From assembly GCF_030730905.1 (NCBI RefSeq), contig NZ_JAVAMP010000001.1, positions 1 to 64,000 of the forward strand: a stretch of DNA of 64,000 bases, given 5' to 3'. Under the pieces are notes generated by a model. It saw only the letters and a list, made by a program, of their open reading frames with translations. It was not told the DNA's origin and searched no databases. Positions 25,373 to 34,476 of this stretch are shown in pieces (the first letter of the stretch is position 1; each line of letters opens with the position of its first letter). Both the position numbers and the translations under genes were made by a program. The stretch is from Chengkuizengella axinellae. GTDB taxonomy: Bacteria > Bacillota > Bacilli > Paenibacillales > KCTC-33759.

Positions 25373-25663
25373 ATGATCCAGATTACAGGGAAGTCATTTG
25401 AACTTATTAAAGATCATAAAAACGGCTGGAATCAAGAAGCATTTCGTTCAAGATACAGTGAAGTGTTAGATCGATATGATTTTATCGTTGGAGATTGGGG
25501 TTATAGCCAGCTTCGACTAAAAGGTTTTTACAATCATGGTCATACAAAGGCAACAAAAGAGTCTTCCATTAATAGCTTTGAGGATTATATTTACGAATAT
25601 TGCAATTTTGGATGCGCATATTTTGTTTTAAAAAAGGTTAAAAAAACCAATCAACAAACATAA
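25373..25663 (+). CDS. yutD: YutD family protein
   Basis: A 96-residue protein of the conserved but uncharacterised YutD (DUF1027) family: FRSRYSEVLDRYDFIVGDWGYSQLRLKGFY (23-52, shown by its ends) is typical, as is the CNFGCAYFVLKK end. Two cysteines (C81, C85) are close together. It follows lipA by 60 bases with AAGGAGGA. Function unknown. Confidence 0.85.
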   Translation: MIQITGKSFELIKDHKNGWNQEAFRSRYSEVLDRYDFIVGDWGYSQLRLKGFYNHGHTKATKESSINSFEDYIYEYCNFGCAYFVLKKVKKTNQQT

Positions 25664-25742
25664 ATGTATAAAAGAAATGGGCTGAAAAAGGCAGAATTTC
25701 ATTATGTAATTGGTGTTTTCATAGTTAACGAATACTAAACGT

Positions 25743-25772
25743 AATAAACCGTCCATATTAGGACGGTTTATT
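25743..25772. terminator. Bidirectional terminator between yutD and nadK
   Basis: AATAAACCGTCC pairs perfectly with GGACGGTTTATT around a 6-base loop. The genes on both sides converge on it. Confidence 0.8.
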
Positions 25773-25790
25773 ACGTTTATGTAAAAATAT

Positions 25791-26597
25791 TTAATTTGAT
25801 TCATTCCCCACAAAAGCATCCTTAACACGATTCCAGAATGGAAACGGGCGATATCTTGCGAAACGGACCTTTTTATGAGATACACTGCTGCGAATTGAAA
25901 TAATATCATCATGTTCAAATTGTAAATGGTCTACAGAAAGTAATATTTTTTGTTTTGCTTTTGGATAAATATCACAGTGATGATGTTTCGGTAAAATAAT
26001 GGGTGAACCTAATGTTCTAAATACTCTATTATTGATAGATGCGATTTCTGTAATTTGAATGGAAGGCAATGCAGGGTGAATAATTCCACCACCCAAGCCC
26101 TTGTTATAAGCTGTACTTCCGGACGGAGTTGAAATACAAATACCGTCGCCTCTAAACATTTCAAATTGATCATCATTAATATCAAGTTGGGCTACTAAAG
26201 TAGCATGTATTCCTTTTATCGTAATTTCATTCAATGCATAATAAATCCTTGTATCCTTTATGGTTTTAATTTCTAATTGTACGATCGGATATTCAACAAT
26301 AATCTGCTCTGAATTTCCTTTTTCAACCATCAAGCTTAACAGTTGTTCAATTTCATTAGGTTTCCAATCTGCATAAAACCCCAGATGCCCTGTATGTATA
26401 CCTACGAATGATATATGGTCTAGGTTTTGAACAAATTTATGGAATGCATATAACATGGTTCCGTCTCCACCAATGGATACAGCAATATCAGGTGATTTTT
26501 CATCAAGAATCATATTGTATTGGTTTGCTAACTTATGAAATTTATGAGATAGCTTTAAAGAAGTTTCATCCCCACGGTTCAAGACGAAATATTTCAA
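25791..26597 (-). CDS. nadK: NAD kinase
   Basis: A 268-residue enzyme that makes NADP from NAD and ATP. The catalytic GGDGT lies at 43-47, and the substrate loop TPSGSTAYNKGLGGGIIHP near 155-175. It is the shorter NadF type of Bacillales. The TTG at 26597 follows GGGGGTT. It is convergent with yutD. Confidence 0.92.
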   Translation of the reverse strand: MKYFVLNRGDETSLKLSHKFHKLANQYNMILDEKSPDIAVSIGGDGTMLYAFHKFVQNLDHISFVGIHTGHLGFYADWKPNEIEQLLSLMVEKGNSEQIIVEYPIVQLEIKTIKDTRIYYALNEITIKGIHATLVAQLDINDDQFEMFRGDGICISTPSGSTAYNKGLGGGIIHPALPSIQITEIASINNRVFRTLGSPIILPKHHHCDIYPKAKQKILLSVDHLQFEHDDIISIRSSVSHKKVRFARYRPFPFWNRVKDAFVGNESN

Positions 26598-26694
26598 AAG
26601 TGTAACCCCCTACAAATCATTTGCTTTGCTTTATCCATCATATACAAAAATCATTTATAAAACAATCTTAAATAGGACAACTTGCTTCTTACAC

Positions 26695-27927
26695 TTAATG
26701 AAGTTTAAATACAAATTGAAATAGTTTGAAGAGCATATATATGAAATACAAGCTGAGTGTACAAATAAGTAAAAATGAAACAATCCATAATGAAAAGGAG
26801 AAAATGAGTGAGTGGTATTGAGTTTCTGAACTTATATTCATCGCAGGTATAAAAAAAGTAAGTGTTTTTTGATGAGATTGAAAGGGAGTCCATAATAAAA
26901 ATACGAGAACAGCGGCAAAAATTCCGTGACATAGTCTAGCAAACAAAAATGGATGATAACGTAAATTTGTTGTATGTAAAAGACTCATGATTTGAGCATG
27001 GACGGAAAGTCCACCCCAAGAAACAACAAAAGCGGCAGCAGCAGTTTTGGTCATTAAACTTGAGTCAGCATCAGCTGCTGACTTAGCTCCTAAGGTTACT
27101 TCAAATATGCCGTTAATGATAACTTGGGAAAGTTCTGCAGGGAGTCCAAATATGGGCAGCAGCAGATGAAATATTTCATTAAATAAATTCAAAAAATTTG
27201 TGATGGTTAAGATTTCTAAAATAACTGAGAAAAAAACAACAAGTCCACCTACAACAAAGATTAATCTGATGGAAGCCTCTATCGCTTCATATATAATAAC
27301 CCCTAGGGCTCTACCATCTTCTAAACGAGCTTTATGCATGGATCTAAAAGCTCGAAATAAAATAAACCCTGATTGTTTGGAAGTATGATTTGTAGTGTTT
27401 ATAGCTAAGTTCCTTCCATGAAATCTCATCATTAATCCGACAATAATACCTGCTCCATAATGTGATGTAGCCAAGATAAGCGCGAGATTCGCATCGTGGA
27501 AAAATCCAACTGATACTGCTCCTATTAAAAATATCGGATCAGATGTAGAAGTGAATGAAACAAGCCTTTCTCCTTCAATTTGATTCACAAGTTTCTGTTC
27601 CCACAATTTAGAGGTTAATCTTGCACCAACAGGATAACCTGAAGCAAAACCCATTGTCATCACAAAGCCACCAATTCCAGGTACTCGAAATAATGGGCGC
27701 ATGATGGGATCAAATAAAGTCCCGAAGAAATGTACAATACCAATTCCCAGTAAAATCTCAGACACGACTAAAAAAGGAAAGAGTGCAGGAAATAAAACAT
27801 CCCACCAAATCGCAATTCCTCTTAAGGCAGCTTCTAAACTATTTGTCGGGTAAATAAAGAATAAAACAACAAAAATCAAACTGATGAATGGGATCATGTA
27901 TAATGCATTTTTTGTGCTGGGGAGCAT
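26695..27927 (-). CDS. ylbJ: Sporulation integral membrane protein YlbJ
   Basis: A 410-residue membrane protein of about nine helices with nucleoside-recognition (Gate) domains, as in YlbJ. In B. subtilis YlbJ is made in the mother cell under sigma-E and is needed for spore cortex formation. Typical runs are SLEAALRGIAIWWDVLFPALFPF (about 31-53, shown in part) and GFASGYPVGARLTSKLWE. ATG at 27927 has AAGGAGGG seven bases upstream. Confidence 0.87.
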   Translation of the reverse strand: MLPSTKNALYMIPFISLIFVVLFFIYPTNSLEAALRGIAIWWDVLFPALFPFLVVSEILLGIGIVHFFGTLFDPIMRPLFRVPGIGGFVMTMGFASGYPVGARLTSKLWEQKLVNQIEGERLVSFTSTSDPIFLIGAVSVGFFHDANLALILATSHYGAGIIVGLMMRFHGRNLAINTTNHTSKQSGFILFRAFRSMHKARLEDGRALGVIIYEAIEASIRLIFVVGGLVVFFSVILEILTITNFLNLFNEIFHLLLPIFGLPAELSQVIINGIFEVTLGAKSAADADSSLMTKTAAAAFVVSWGGLSVHAQIMSLLHTTNLRYHPFLFARLCHGIFAAVLVFLLWTPFQSHQKTLTFFIPAMNISSETQYHSLIFSFSLWIVSFLLICTLSLYFIYMLFKLFQFVFKLH

Positions 27928-28075
27928 CAAAAGCCCTCCTTAAGGTTCTACATTTGAACAAGCTTATTTACCATAGTATGAAATGGTTGACGGGTTCATT
28001 CCGAGAATAAGTACGAGGATTCAATGTGATATAATAAATAAGCAGAACAAACTTTAAGTAAAGAAGGGCGAGAAA

Positions 28076-28447
28076 ATGGAAGATAGAACTATATATGAAA
28101 TGATTGGCGGGGAATCGACGATTCGAAAAATTGTGGAAACTTTTTATCTTATCGTGCAAAAGAATCCTATGATCGGACCATTGTTTCCAGAGGATATCAC
28201 GCCAGTGATGGAGAAGCAATACTTGTTTTTAACCCAATTTTTTGGTGGACCTCCTCTTTATTCTGAACAATACGGACATCCTATGATGAGGGCAAGACAT
28301 ATCCCGTTTGAAATAACGAAAGAACGTGCTGACGCTTGGTTAATCTGTATGAAAACTGCACTTACTCAAATAGATCTTGATGAGAACCTTCAATCTATAT
28401 TGTTAGAAAGGTTATCTGGTCCTGCATATCATTTTATTAACAGTTAA
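28076..28447 (+). CDS. Group II truncated haemoglobin
   Basis: A 123-residue 2-on-2 globin similar to B. subtilis YjbI. Visible are YEMIGGESTIRKIVETFY (B helix with Tyr), QYLFLTQFFGGPP, proximal His in RARHIPF (about 77) and the C-terminal WLICMKTAL with the group II Trp. Such globins bind oxygen or peroxide. In Bacillus yjbI lies near yjbH; here it stands alone before a terminator. Confidence 0.9.
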   Translation: MEDRTIYEMIGGESTIRKIVETFYLIVQKNPMIGPLFPEDITPVMEKQYLFLTQFFGGPPLYSEQYGHPMMRARHIPFEITKERADAWLICMKTALTQIDLDENLQSILLERLSGPAYHFINS

Positions 28448-28451
28448 AATA

Positions 28452-28481
28452 GAACAAAGCGAATTTATTCGCTTTGTTCAT
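28452..28481. terminator. Bidirectional terminator sharing bases with the yycC stop
   Basis: GAACAAAGCGAA-TTTA-TTCGCTTTGTTC is a perfect 12-bp stem between two converging genes. The yycC stop codon lies inside its loop. Confidence 0.8.
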
Positions 28482-28614
28482 CCTCTTTTTTAGATAACTC
28501 CGCTAGTTTTTGCATTAAAATATGCTGAGGCATATGCATTAAATGTTCGATCGGGACATTTAGCTTTTTAGCTAGTGCTTGAGCTGTTTCAGGTGAAATT
28601 TGTAGTGGTTTCAT
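28465..28614 (-). CDS. yycC: YycC family small protein
   Basis: A 49-residue protein starting MKPLQISPETAQALAKKL and containing PIEHLMHMPQHIL, matching the small conserved YycC family of Bacillales (function unknown). The HxxMPQHIL helix is the most conserved part. AAAGGAGAG lies eight bases before ATG. It ends inside a terminator hairpin. Confidence 0.8.
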   Translation of the reverse strand: MKPLQISPETAQALAKKLNVPIEHLMHMPQHILMQKLAELSKKEDEQSE

Positions 28615-28644
28615 GTTAAACTCTCCTTTTGTTTTTATATCAAG

Positions 28645-28708
28645 GGATTTATGTTCTAAGCTTCACTTCACTTTTACCAAATATTCTTTAATCAATGGGG
28701 TCATATGT
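28645..28708 (-). repeat. Dispersed repeat, partial copy C
   Basis: On the minus strand GACCCCATTGATTAAA is followed by TTGGTAAAAGTGAAGTGAAG. These are the inner and 3' blocks of copy A (13729). The GAAGCATAATCC block is missing. It lies in the yycC leader. Confidence 0.5.
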
Positions 28709-28853
28709 ATATTATATCATTTTTAAATTGTCTTGAAAGATGAAAAAGGCATGTTAAAATAAAATTATAAACATTCTGACTTTTTTCGTCATTTGTTCAG
28801 ACTCTTTGTTATCATACAAGTGAGAATGGGGACATAAAAGGGGGAAGCTTTAG

Positions 28854-29951
28854 ATGGGTAATTCGTATTTTTTTACCGGATTTCCGGGTTTTATTGCTAG
28901 TCAGATTATACATCAATTGATTAAGGAGCAGGAAGAAGTAGATCACATTTATGTACTAGTTTTACCGAATATGTATAAGGAGGCTGAAATAGAAGCGGCT
29001 AATCTCTTAAAGGATCGAGGTCTACAAAAAGATTGTTTTACAATAATTGAAGGGGATATAACTAAAGAAAACCTTGGTATAGCAGATCATTATAGTGAAA
29101 ATCTTTTTTCTACTATCACCCATGTTTTTCATCTTGCAGCCATATACGATTTAGCTGTTCCAAAAGATATAGCTTATCTTGTTAATGTAACAGGAACAGA
29201 ACATGTTAATCAATTTGTTAAGCGCTTACAAAAATTAAAGCGTTACATATACTTTAGTACTGCATATGTAGCTGGAGATCGTAAAGGAAAAGTATTGGAA
29301 TCGGACCTTGAGGGGAATCATCAATTTCAAAATTATTATGAAGAGACGAAATATGAAGCAGAGATATTAGTTAAAAAAATAATGAAAGACATACCAACTA
29401 CGATTATACGACCTGGGATTGTAAAGGGACATTCTGAATCAGGGGAAACGATTAAATTTGATGGTCCTTATTTTATACTTAACTTCTTAGATCGACTTAA
29501 GTTTCTCCCAATCCTTCCGTATATAGGACCAGGAGAAGTAGAGCTTAATCTAGTCCCTGTGGATTATATTATTGCTGCTTCTTGTTATTTGGGTCATACG
29601 GAGGTTGGAAAAGGAAAAACTTATCATTTAACAGATCCATCTCCTTATAAAGTGAAAGATGTATATTCGGCACTAATGAACGAATTGCTGCAAAAAAAAC
29701 CTACAGGTAGAATCCCAATAGTAGTTACAGCTTTCCTTTTAAATATAAAGTTTGTTCGAAAATTTTTACGAGTAGAAAAAGAAGCTTTGGATTATTTTAA
29801 GTATGAGGCCAAATTTGATTGTCAGAATGCCGTAGAAGATTTAAAGGGATCGGGGATCAGCTGTCCTGATTTTATGGAGAAACTGGAGCCGATGGTTAAT
29901 TATTATAAAACACATAAAAATGATGAAAAGAAACAATTAGTCATTCGATAA
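28854..29951 (+). CDS. Extended SDR family oxidoreductase, fatty acyl/thioester reductase-like
   Basis: A 365-residue NAD(P)-binding protein. FFTGFPGFIASQII (6-19) is a TGxxGxxG-type motif; the catalytic YEETK (Tyr and Lys) lies near 162-166 after the active Ser in YFSTAYVAG. The split between a nucleotide-binding N-terminus and a variable C-terminus resembles the NAD-binding_4 domain of fatty-acyl-CoA and carboxylic acid reductases. It has no carrier or adenylation domain, so the substrate is open. Ribosome site GGGGGAAG. Confidence 0.75.
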   Translation: MGNSYFFTGFPGFIASQIIHQLIKEQEEVDHIYVLVLPNMYKEAEIEAANLLKDRGLQKDCFTIIEGDITKENLGIADHYSENLFSTITHVFHLAAIYDLAVPKDIAYLVNVTGTEHVNQFVKRLQKLKRYIYFSTAYVAGDRKGKVLESDLEGNHQFQNYYEETKYEAEILVKKIMKDIPTTIIRPGIVKGHSESGETIKFDGPYFILNFLDRLKFLPILPYIGPGEVELNLVPVDYIIAASCYLGHTEVGKGKTYHLTDPSPYKVKDVYSALMNELLQKKPTGRIPIVVTAFLLNIKFVRKFLRVEKEALDYFKYEAKFDCQNAVEDLKGSGISCPDFMEKLEPMVNYYKTHKNDEKKQLVIR

Positions 29952-29972
29952 GTTGAATGATGATTAATAAAC

Positions 29973-30003
29973 AAAATCACCTGAATGTTCAGGTGATTTT
30001 TAA
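29973..30003. terminator. Bidirectional terminator
   Basis: AAAATCACCTGAA-TG-TTCAGGTGATTTT lies between the converging SDR and chemotaxis receptor genes. Confidence 0.82.
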
Positions 30004-30045
30004 CTTTAAATAGGTTTTGTTTGTGTAAATAAGAAGCTAATGTTA

Positions 30046-31296
30046 TTACTTTAATTTGAAAATTTCTATGGATTGTTGAAGCTTAGACGCCTTATGAGTC
30101 ATCTGTTCGGAGACTAGAACTACTTCTTGAACAGAAGAAATTTGTTCATTCATGGATGCTGATACCTCTTCTGTACCTGCTGCGGATTGTTGTGTAATAG
30201 CAGAAATGTTCTCCATAGATTCAGATATTTTTTTTGCACTTAAAAGCATTAGTTCGCTTTCCTTTGAAAATTCATAAATTCGATCTGTAATAAATTGAAT
30301 GCTATGTACAATTTCACTAAAAACCTTTTCTGTTTCTTGGATCATAAACGTTTGATTTTTAACGATTTCTTCATTTTTCTCAATATTTTCAATTGCTTGT
30401 TTAATTCCATGGTCGATGCTCTTAACTAAATTAAAAACTTCCTTTGTTGATTCAGTAGATTCCTCTGCCAAATTCCTTACCTCTTGAGCAACTACTGCAA
30501 AACCTTTACCGTGTTCTCCAGCCCTAGCAGCTTCTATCGAGGCATTTAAGGAGAGGAGGTTCGTTTGTTCTGCAATTTCAGAAATCGTTTTAGTTATTTT
30601 TGAGATTCCGTCCGCTTGTTTAGCTAATTCATTTATGGTTAAAGAAACGTGATTAGTAGCTTCTACAGTATCCTTCATACCTGCACTTTGACTTTCTACT
30701 GCATTTCGTCCTTTGTCTACTAATTGTAATGTGTTTTGAGAATGTTTATTCATTTCTATCGTTGATTCAGTATATGTACTGACTTTTGTTTCAATGTTTT
30801 GAATAGATGTTGAGATGTTGGATACATCCTCTGAAATCTCATTTGCACCCGTAGCTAATTCATTTGTAGATAAGTTTACCTGATCTAAAACATCACTTAA
30901 TGATTTGTTTTTTAAATAAATGCTTCTGCTTGAATCAGAAACCATTTTAGAAATACTTAATGTATCTTTTAATGTATTGTTCATCCGTTCAGACATTTTG
31001 TTAAAAGCGCTAGCCAGCTCGCCGATCGAATCTTCTGATGTGATATATAATTTTTGCTGAAGGTCTCCCTGCGCTATTTTTATTGCTGCTCTTGAAATAT
31101 TATCAATAGATTCACTAACAATTTTTTCATGTTTTAAAATAAATGGATAGCTTAATGCTAATAAAACTACAACTATGATGGAAACGATCAGTTTGCTTTC
31201 GGCAAAGAGAATGGAAACTGTTGAAAATACAGCTAGAATGGAATATACTCCGATCAAAAGTTTATTTTTAATAGACAGCTCATTATACCAACTCAC
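30046..31296 (-). CDS. Methyl-accepting chemotaxis protein without an outer sensor domain
   Basis: A 416-residue receptor. Two membrane helices (about 11-27 and 33-50) are joined by only a few residues, so there is no extracytoplasmic ligand domain. HAMP follows (about 52-105). Then comes the long signalling coiled coil with the conserved tip [22 protein letters not shown] (about 240-261, shown by its first 20) and [18 protein letters not shown]. It probably responds to a membrane or cytoplasmic signal. ATG at 31296 is used. Confidence 0.88.
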   Translation of the reverse strand: MSWYNELSIKNKLLIGVYSILAVFSTVSILFAESKLIVSIIVVVLLALSYPFILKHEKIVSESIDNISRAAIKIAQGDLQQKLYITSEDSIGELASAFNKMSERMNNTLKDTLSISKMVSDSSRSIYLKNKSLSDVLDQVNLSTNELATGANEISEDVSNISTSIQNIETKVSTYTESTIEMNKHSQNTLQLVDKGRNAVESQSAGMKDTVEATNHVSLTINELAKQADGISKITKTISEIAEQTNLLSLNASIEAARAGEHGKGFAVVAQEVRNLAEESTESTKEVFNLVKSIDHGIKQAIENIEKNEEIVKNQTFMIQETEKVFSEIVHSIQFITDRIYEFSKESELMLLSAKKISESMENISAITQQSAAGTEEVSASMNEQISSVQEVVLVSEQMTHKASKLQQSIEIFKLK

Positions 31297-31600
31297 TACG
31301 TCAACTCCTTTATAAATGTTAAAATTTTCTGATTTTATTATATCATCAGTTATAAAAAAAAACTATGAAGTTGTCAGATTGTGATATATGATGACGAATG
31401 ATGAAGAAAAAACAATTTACAAATATAGAATTTTGTATTATTATATTTACAAATATGTAAAATTTAACATATTTCTACTCTAGTCTTATACCCTTTTTAT
31501 TTTAATCTTCTGCTTTTCAATTCACAATCCTCTCAACTACCTAATTTTTTTAAAAAAAGTAGTACTTAGGTTCTTAATAATTGAATAAGGGGTAATGCGT
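31297..31600. other. Intergenic region with a 30-bp-spaced direct repeat
   Basis: No gene seen. ATTTACAAATAT occurs at 31415-31426 and again at 31445-31456, exactly 30 bases apart (about three helix turns), which could be paired sites for a regulator. The rest is AT-rich. Confidence 0.3.
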
Positions 31601-31990
31601 ATGTATATTGAGCAGTTGTCATTAGCAAGACAGCTTGATTTAGTGTTTAATGAAATTCAAGAGGAATTATCCAGCCTGTCTTCAGGGATTGTATTTTTAC
31701 ATATACGTAATAATACAATTGGTAAATTTGGTGTCATTCATGATCCAATACAAGGGTGTGAATCTAAAGATCTCTCATTTCATCAAGGGTTAACAAGTAA
31801 ACAAATTTATGCTTTTAAGAAAATGGCGATCCATTCTTTAAAGTATAAAAGTCATTGGACTCACGGTCAGATTTCCTTTGAATTTGCTCTCAAAAACAAA
31901 AAATTGGCAACAAGTGTACAATTCGAGTCAAATTACAATATGGCTAATTTGTTGAGCAGGTCTAATGAGAATATCTCTTCTCGGTGCTGA
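31601..31990 (+). CDS. Protein of unknown function
   Basis: A 129-residue soluble protein I do not recognise. It starts with a helix (IEQLSLARQLDLVFNEIQEEL), then alternating strands (GIVFLHIRNNTIGKFGVIHDP), a helix (SKQIYAFKKMAIHSLKY) and further strands. ATG at 31601 is preferred because AAGGGG lies eight bases before it; the ATG six bases upstream is too close. No membrane segment or signal. Confidence 0.55.
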   Translation: MYIEQLSLARQLDLVFNEIQEELSSLSSGIVFLHIRNNTIGKFGVIHDPIQGCESKDLSFHQGLTSKQIYAFKKMAIHSLKYKSHWTHGQISFEFALKNKKLATSVQFESNYNMANLLSRSNENISSRC

Positions 31991-32071
31991 TAATGGTTTG
32001 CAGATTGTGATATCACCATTCTGTTATAATCATATTTAACATGACGGTTATTTTGAAAGGGTGGATTCACT

Positions 32072-32569
32072 ATGAAGTTAACTTACAACCATTTGTCGTT
32101 AAATAAGGAATTGCAAATTGTACAGGCAGATGTATACATGGAAATAGATGGTGATATCATCATTGATGAACCTTTATGTATAGATGTTGGACTACCTGCA
32201 TTGATTTTGAGTACGTTGGAAGATACTCTACCAAACCGATTTGCTTCAGCAAATGAGTGGGAGAAAACACCTTTTTTCGTTTGTGGTTGTGGTGATCCAG
32301 ACTGTAGAGGATTTTCCTTTGTAGTACAACACATCAATTCTAAAATGATTCATTATATTGAAGTTGAAGAATCAGAAGGTGAGGAACATAAGGAGATGGA
32401 CGAATATTTTATTGATTTGCGACAATATCAAAATATCGTTTACAGAATAGGTACTCAGTTTTTAGATTTTATTCGTGATTTGGATTATTCTCCTTATTTT
32501 AAAGATACGATGCCAGTAATACAGGAATTGATGATGAAATTGAAGAAAGAAATAATTGACAACGAATAA
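32072..32569 (+). CDS. Protein of unknown function with a CxC-x4-C motif
   Basis: A 165-residue protein. A beta-rich N-terminal half leads to FFVCGCGDPDCRGFSF (about 69-84), whose three cysteines could bind zinc. An acidic segment (VEESEGEEHKEMDEY) and C-terminal helices follow. I do not know the family. GAAAGGGTGG precedes ATG. It lies just upstream of the trpS T-box leader. Confidence 0.55.
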   Translation: MKLTYNHLSLNKELQIVQADVYMEIDGDIIIDEPLCIDVGLPALILSTLEDTLPNRFASANEWEKTPFFVCGCGDPDCRGFSFVVQHINSKMIHYIEVEESEGEEHKEMDEYFIDLRQYQNIVYRIGTQFLDFIRDLDYSPYFKDTMPVIQELMMKLKKEIIDNE

Positions 32570-32589
32570 GAGATGTGTATAATAAAATA

Positions 32590-32862
32590 AATCATAAGTT
32601 TAGAAGCAATGATAGGAAAAGTAAGAAATCATATTTGTTGTTCAGAGAGCCGATGGTTGCTGCAAATCGGTACAATGTGTTTTCTGAAATGGGTCCTTGA
32701 GCTTAAGGTCGAAAAAAGTTTTTCAAGTAGACTGCACGGAATTCCCCGTTATCGGATACTAAGGTTTCTTTACGCAAATGCGAATTCATGTTTTTTTAAA
32801 GAAATAAATTAGGGTGGCACCACGGTCTTTCGTCCCTTTCGACGAAAGGCCTTTTTTGCGTT
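32590..32862 (+). promoter_or_regulatory. T-box riboswitch of trpS (Trp specifier)
   Basis: The leader has the T-box AGGGTGGCACCACGG (32811-32825), the stem I elements AGAGAGCCGATGGTTGCTGCAAATCGG with AGTA-like bulge further up (core at 32644-32670), and a TGG specifier at 32690-32692 in the usual context. A terminator (TCGTCCCTTTCGACGAAAGGCC plus T's, about 32829-32857; first and last blocks seen) alternates with the antiterminator. Uncharged tRNA-Trp should pair with TGG and, through its CCA end, with the T-box, allowing trpS expression. Confidence 0.9.
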
Positions 32863-32887
32863 ATTAAAAAACAAATTTGGAGGTAAA

Positions 32888-33880
32888 ATGATGAAAAGAG
32901 TATTGTCTGGTATTCAATCAAGTGGAAAGTTAACAATTGGAAATTATATCGGGGCTTTGCAAAACTATGTGAAGTTGCAAGAAACACATGAATGTTTTTT
33001 TTCTATCGTTGATTTGCATGCCATTACCGTCCCGCAAAACCCAGAAGATCTGAAAGAACAAACAGAATCGGTAGCTGCATTGTACTTTGCTGCAGGTGTA
33101 GATCCGAATAAATCCAGTGTGTTTGTTCAATCTCACGTTCCAGCACATGCTGAATTAGGTTGGATTATGACTACATTAGCTTATATGGGCGAATTTGAAC
33201 GAATGACCCAATTTAAAGATAAGTCTGGAAAGCAAGAATCAGTCGGTGTAGGTCTGTTCACATATCCTGGTTTAATGGCCGCTGATATTTTATTGTACAA
33301 TGCCGATCTAGTGCCTGTTGGTGACGATCAGAAACAGCATCTTGAACTTACTAGAGATTTAGCCAATCGTTTCAATCAAAGATATGGGGAGTACCTGAAG
33401 GTACCAGAACCGTATATTCCTGAAGTTGGTGCTAGAATCATGTCTTTAGATGATGGATCTAACAAAATGAGTAAAAGCAGCCCAAATCCAAATAGCTTCA
33501 TTGCAATGTTGGATGAACCTGATGTATTACGTAAAAAAATAAAAAGAGCAACGACGGATTCTGGAAGAGAAGTTTTGTTTGATCCGGTTAATAAACCAGA
33601 AGTCAGTAATTTAATGACGATATATTCTTATTGTTCAGCTTTGAGTATTAAAGAGATAGAGCAGCAATACGAAGGGCAGGGATATGGTCCATTTAAAAAG
33701 GACTTGGCAGAGCATGTCGTAGCTACTTTTGAACCTATACAGCAGCGTTACAAGGAAATTCGAGCTTCAGGAGAATTACACAAGTATTTACAGCAAGGGG
33801 CTGAAAGAGCTGCTGAGGTTGCTAACGAAACTTTGAAGGAGATTAAACAAAGAATGGGTTTTTTGATGCCTCTAAAATAA
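32888..33880 (+). CDS. trpS: Tryptophanyl-tRNA synthetase
   Basis: A 330-residue class I synthetase, the normal size for bacterial TrpRS. The HIGH-type motif is in GNYIG (18-22 region) and the KMSKS motif in NKMSKSSPNP near 195-204. GDDQKQHLELTRD (about 145-157) is the Trp/ATP site. AGGAGG lies before the tandem ATG-ATG start. It is controlled by the T-box just upstream. Confidence 0.97.
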   Translation: MMKRVLSGIQSSGKLTIGNYIGALQNYVKLQETHECFFSIVDLHAITVPQNPEDLKEQTESVAALYFAAGVDPNKSSVFVQSHVPAHAELGWIMTTLAYMGEFERMTQFKDKSGKQESVGVGLFTYPGLMAADILLYNADLVPVGDDQKQHLELTRDLANRFNQRYGEYLKVPEPYIPEVGARIMSLDDGSNKMSKSSPNPNSFIAMLDEPDVLRKKIKRATTDSGREVLFDPVNKPEVSNLMTIYSYCSALSIKEIEQQYEGQGYGPFKKDLAEHVVATFEPIQQRYKEIRASGELHKYLQQGAERAAEVANETLKEIKQRMGFLMPLK

Positions 33881-33901
33881 TAACAAAAACTCAAATAATT
33901 C

Positions 33902-34075
33902 TTATTCTTTTTTTCTTGTTTTAGCTTTTACCATAAAACCAATTCCAACTGTGAAGAAAGATAAGAAAATAAATAACAATGCTAATAGAGGTTGCTGATA
34001 GCTTAAAGAAACACCTGTTAAAACTAAGAAAAGTACACCAATAACAGAAAACAAAAGTGCAGATTTTTTACTCAT
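33902..34075 (-). CDS. Small two-helix membrane protein, YlaF-like
   Basis: A 57-residue protein with two membrane helices (about 7-24 and 30-48) and a basic tail (KAKTRKKE). Size and layout fit the DUF5325/YlaF small proteins of Bacillales; this match is by eye. AAAGGTGAG lies seven bases before ATG at 34075. Function unknown. Divergent from the SASP gene. Confidence 0.55.
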   Translation of the reverse strand: MSKKSALLFSVIGVLFLVLTGVSLSYQQPLLALLFIFLSFFTVGIGFMVKAKTRKKE

Positions 34076-34109
34076 AATATGACTCACCTTTCATGATATG
34101 AAAATAGGA

Positions 34110-34140
34110 TGAATAGTTTTTTTCAAATGTTAACATAATA
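34110..34140 (+). promoter_or_regulatory. Sigma-G type promoter of the SASP gene
   Basis: TGAATA (34110-34115), 18-base spacer, CATAATA (34134-34140). This closely fits the forespore sigma-G consensus (TGnATA, 17-18, CATnnTA), as expected for an alpha/beta SASP. Confidence 0.72.
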
Positions 34141-34191
34141 GTCATACAAGCAGCTTGTAAAAACAACATAGATTGAAAGGAGTGCTCATCA

Positions 34192-34410
34192 ATGTCAAGA
34201 TCTCGAAGCAGTAATCAACTAGTAGTACCTCAATCTACTCAAGCATTAAATCAATTAAAATATGAAGTAGCACAGGAGTTGGGGATTCAAATCCCTCAAG
34301 ACGGGTACTATGGCAATATGGCTACACGTGATACTGGTACAATTGGTGGATACATGACCCGTCATTTAGTACAAATTGCAGAGCAAACATTAGCAGGTAG
34401 ACAACCTTAA
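34192..34410 (+). CDS. Alpha/beta-type small acid-soluble spore protein
   Basis: A 72-residue DNA-coating protein of the forespore. KYEVAQELGI (22-31) contains the GPR protease cleavage site, and GGYMTRHLVQIAEQTL (53-68) the second DNA-binding helix; GNMATRDTGTIGG links them. These proteins protect spore DNA and are degraded on germination. A sigma-G promoter is visible. It is a monocistronic gene with its own terminator. Confidence 0.94.
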   Translation: MSRSRSSNQLVVPQSTQALNQLKYEVAQELGIQIPQDGYYGNMATRDTGTIGGYMTRHLVQIAEQTLAGRQP

Positions 34411-34426
34411 TAGTAAATTAAAAGTG

Positions 34427-34460
34427 AAAAAAGCTCAAGGTAAATTACCTTGAGCTTTTC
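34427..34460 (+). terminator. Terminator of the SASP gene
   Basis: AAGCTCAAGGTAA pairs with TTACCTTGAGCTT, followed by TTCTT. Confidence 0.8.
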
Positions 34461-34476
34461 TTATATATTTAGAATT

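Noticed and set aside
32609-32812. 67-codon frame upstream of trpS
   Set aside because: It lies wholly within the T-box leader RNA, whose structure explains the sequence.
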